Assembly: GCA_961205875.1 (NCBI GenBank)
Contig: OY540813.1
Span: 23,593,001-23,657,000, forward strand
DNA length: 64,000 nucleotides
Direction: 5' to 3'
DNA from: Sialis fuliginosa
Taxonomy: Eukaryota > Arthropoda > Insecta > Megaloptera > Sialidae
Position numbers and translations under genes: made by a program. Under the pieces are notes generated by a model, which saw nothing but the letters and a program-made list of their open reading frames with translations, was not told the origin of the DNA and did no database searches. Shown here one piece after another: positions 62,701-64,000 of the stretch (positions are counted from its first letter, which is position 1; the number at the start of each line of letters is the position of its first letter).

Positions 62701-63319
62701 TCCCATTTCAAAATCGTGTGTAAGGGGGAGGGGTGACATCCCAAAATATTTATTTTCGAAGATATCTCAAGAACTACACATGCTACGTGAAAATTTTATA
62801 AAATATTATATTTTTTATAGAGCAATAAATTTCCTATAATATGGGTCTACAACGTTTGTTGTAAAATATTCCCTTACAAAGATTTATCACAATTTATTTT
62901 AAAAATTCGTGTTTTGTTTTTCTAAATTGATATTTGCTTTTCTGATAAACTCATAAAAGATAGAATAAAATAAATGGGACATAAACTATAAATGATATTA
63001 TACTCTACATTATGTATCAAATGAATTTTTTAACGTTTTAACCAAAAACGGATGCTTACTCTTGTCAATTTTTGAATTTTCGAATTATTTTTGAAATAAG
63101 AAAAAAATGTTATAGACAAAAAATATCGAGTATGTTATTATCTATAATTTATTCGCCATACATTTTTTTCCAACATTTATGATTTAGTCAGAAAGAATTT
63201 GTTTAAATAATTATTTAGAATCACCCAGTGTTCACTCTCAGTATTACGTAATAGAAAGTCTAATGGTATCTTCAAAAATTTGATTTTTTAGAAAAATGAA
63301 TAGAAGATAAATTATAGAT

Positions 63320-63550
63320 AATAATATTACCTACAATTTTTAACTTAACCATTTTTCTCTAATTCACACTAAGATCGTTTTCAAAAATAGATTTTCTTCC
63401 CAGATAAAAATTAATCTTAAATATAAAATTTCACCCTTCTACGAATTGTCGTATTTGAATTACAGCGCTTACAGACCAACAGACAGACAGACACACAGAT
63501 ATCATGGCGAAAATAGTCAGAATGGATTCACCAAAATCCGGATTTCATGG
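63320..63550. repeat. dispersed repeat family A, copy 2
   Basis: Similar to 7565-7870 in the same orientation, with the blocks AAATTAATCTTAAATATAAA, CCCTTCTACGAATTGTCGTA and AAAATAGTCAGAATGG. It retains an ACAGACAGACAGACACACAG run that copy 1 has lost, showing what the intact repeat looked like. Confidence 0.6.
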
Positions 63551-64000
63551 ATATAAGAAAGTAAAAATATGAAGAAAATATTTGTCAAAAATCATTTACT
63601 CTTCAGTAACGGCCAGGCAGCCCGTAAATGTATCGTACTCAGCACATTCTTATAATAAAGTACCTACATATAAAATAGCTACTTAAATTACTGAAGTGTT
63701 AAATTTTATATTTATTTTGACCAGTCGCTTATATTCTATATGACCTAAAGTAGTAACTTGGTACAGTAAAGTTTGCTCTGATAGTTGGATAGAAAAACAA
63801 AATTACTGAAAGCTAGACGATAATAGAAAGTAAAAATGTTTTTATTTACAAAATACACTTGAGCTGCACTGTCTAGAATAGTTCAGATAGTGATATATAG
63901 AGTAAACTAAAAGTTAGACAATGTAGTTATTTTCTTTTTTGTACAGATGAAAATCAATGGCTAAAAGTACGGTTGTGAGTTCTGAAAATATAACATTTCC

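Larger units (their letters stand above)
60669..64000 (+). other. start of intron 6 (continues past window)
   Basis: The donor GTAAGTATGG is a strong consensus match. No further exon with a matching phase-0 acceptor and F-BAR-like coding is visible up to 64000. Recognisable content is a Harbinger-type MITE at 60745-61239 and second copies of three dispersed repeats (61790-62010, 62455-62700, 63320-63550). The remainder is AT-rich and unremarkable. Confidence 0.75.

Noticed and set aside
1..64000. CRISPR arrays, tRNA/rRNA genes, bacterial operons or a new multi-gene system
   Set aside because: None seen. The repeats have transposon, not CRISPR, structure. No cloverleaf with internal A and B boxes was recognised, and the only supported gene is a single intron-rich eukaryotic gene.

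Overview
The window looks like nuclear DNA from an insect, most likely a moth or butterfly. It is strongly AT-rich, with very long introns and small, GC-rich exons. It is crowded with short non-autonomous DNA transposons (hAT-, mariner- and Harbinger-type), a Helitron and decayed LINE tails. There are no bacterial features, tRNAs, rRNAs or CRISPR arrays that I can support. The lepidopteran assignment is inference from the style of the repeats.

One protein-coding gene on the + strand accounts for almost the whole window. Six coding exons join in frame with canonical AG and GT borders at every junction: 8375-8399, 23893-24001, 36397-36619, 53861-54025, 59629-59709 and 60453-60668. Together they give 819 nt (273 codons). 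The predicted product starts MSKTEAEK and reads as an N-terminal F-BAR (FCH) domain: long amphipathic helices, followed by a proline-rich stretch in the last visible exon. F-BAR domains bind and bend membranes and usually sit in front of SH3, RhoGAP or SH2/kinase domains. Those would lie beyond position 64000, so the subfamily cannot be fixed here. A compact 5' exon at about 8.1-8.4 kb has arthropod initiator-like motifs and the probable start codon.

Layout: 1-8.0 kb is upstream sequence holding a foldback MITE and a three-level transposon nest (3288-4929). Intron 1 (8400-23892) holds a Jockey LINE tail, two hAT elements (one containing a mariner-type MITE), a foldback element and a second LINE tail. 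Intron 2 (24002-36396) holds a Harbinger MITE and several palindromic elements. Intron 3 (36620-53860) holds a hAT element, tandem duplications, a structured ~1 kb repeat (42799-43795), a Harbinger MITE, a 535-bp tandem duplication, a complete Helitron (52104-52987) and a MITE close to exon 4. Intron 4 (54026-59628) holds a second copy of the structured repeat (55785-56901). Intron 5 is short. Intron 6 runs to the window end and starts with a MITE 77 bp after the exon.

The most interesting signal is the pair of structured repeats at 42.8 and 55.8 kb. They share a plan: a 5' hairpin, a head motif, ~290-bp tandem units punctuated by G-runs, GGAC repeats, and a tail motif. The hairpin stems and the head/tail complementarity differ in sequence between the copies, yet pairing is kept. 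I found no new multi-gene system.
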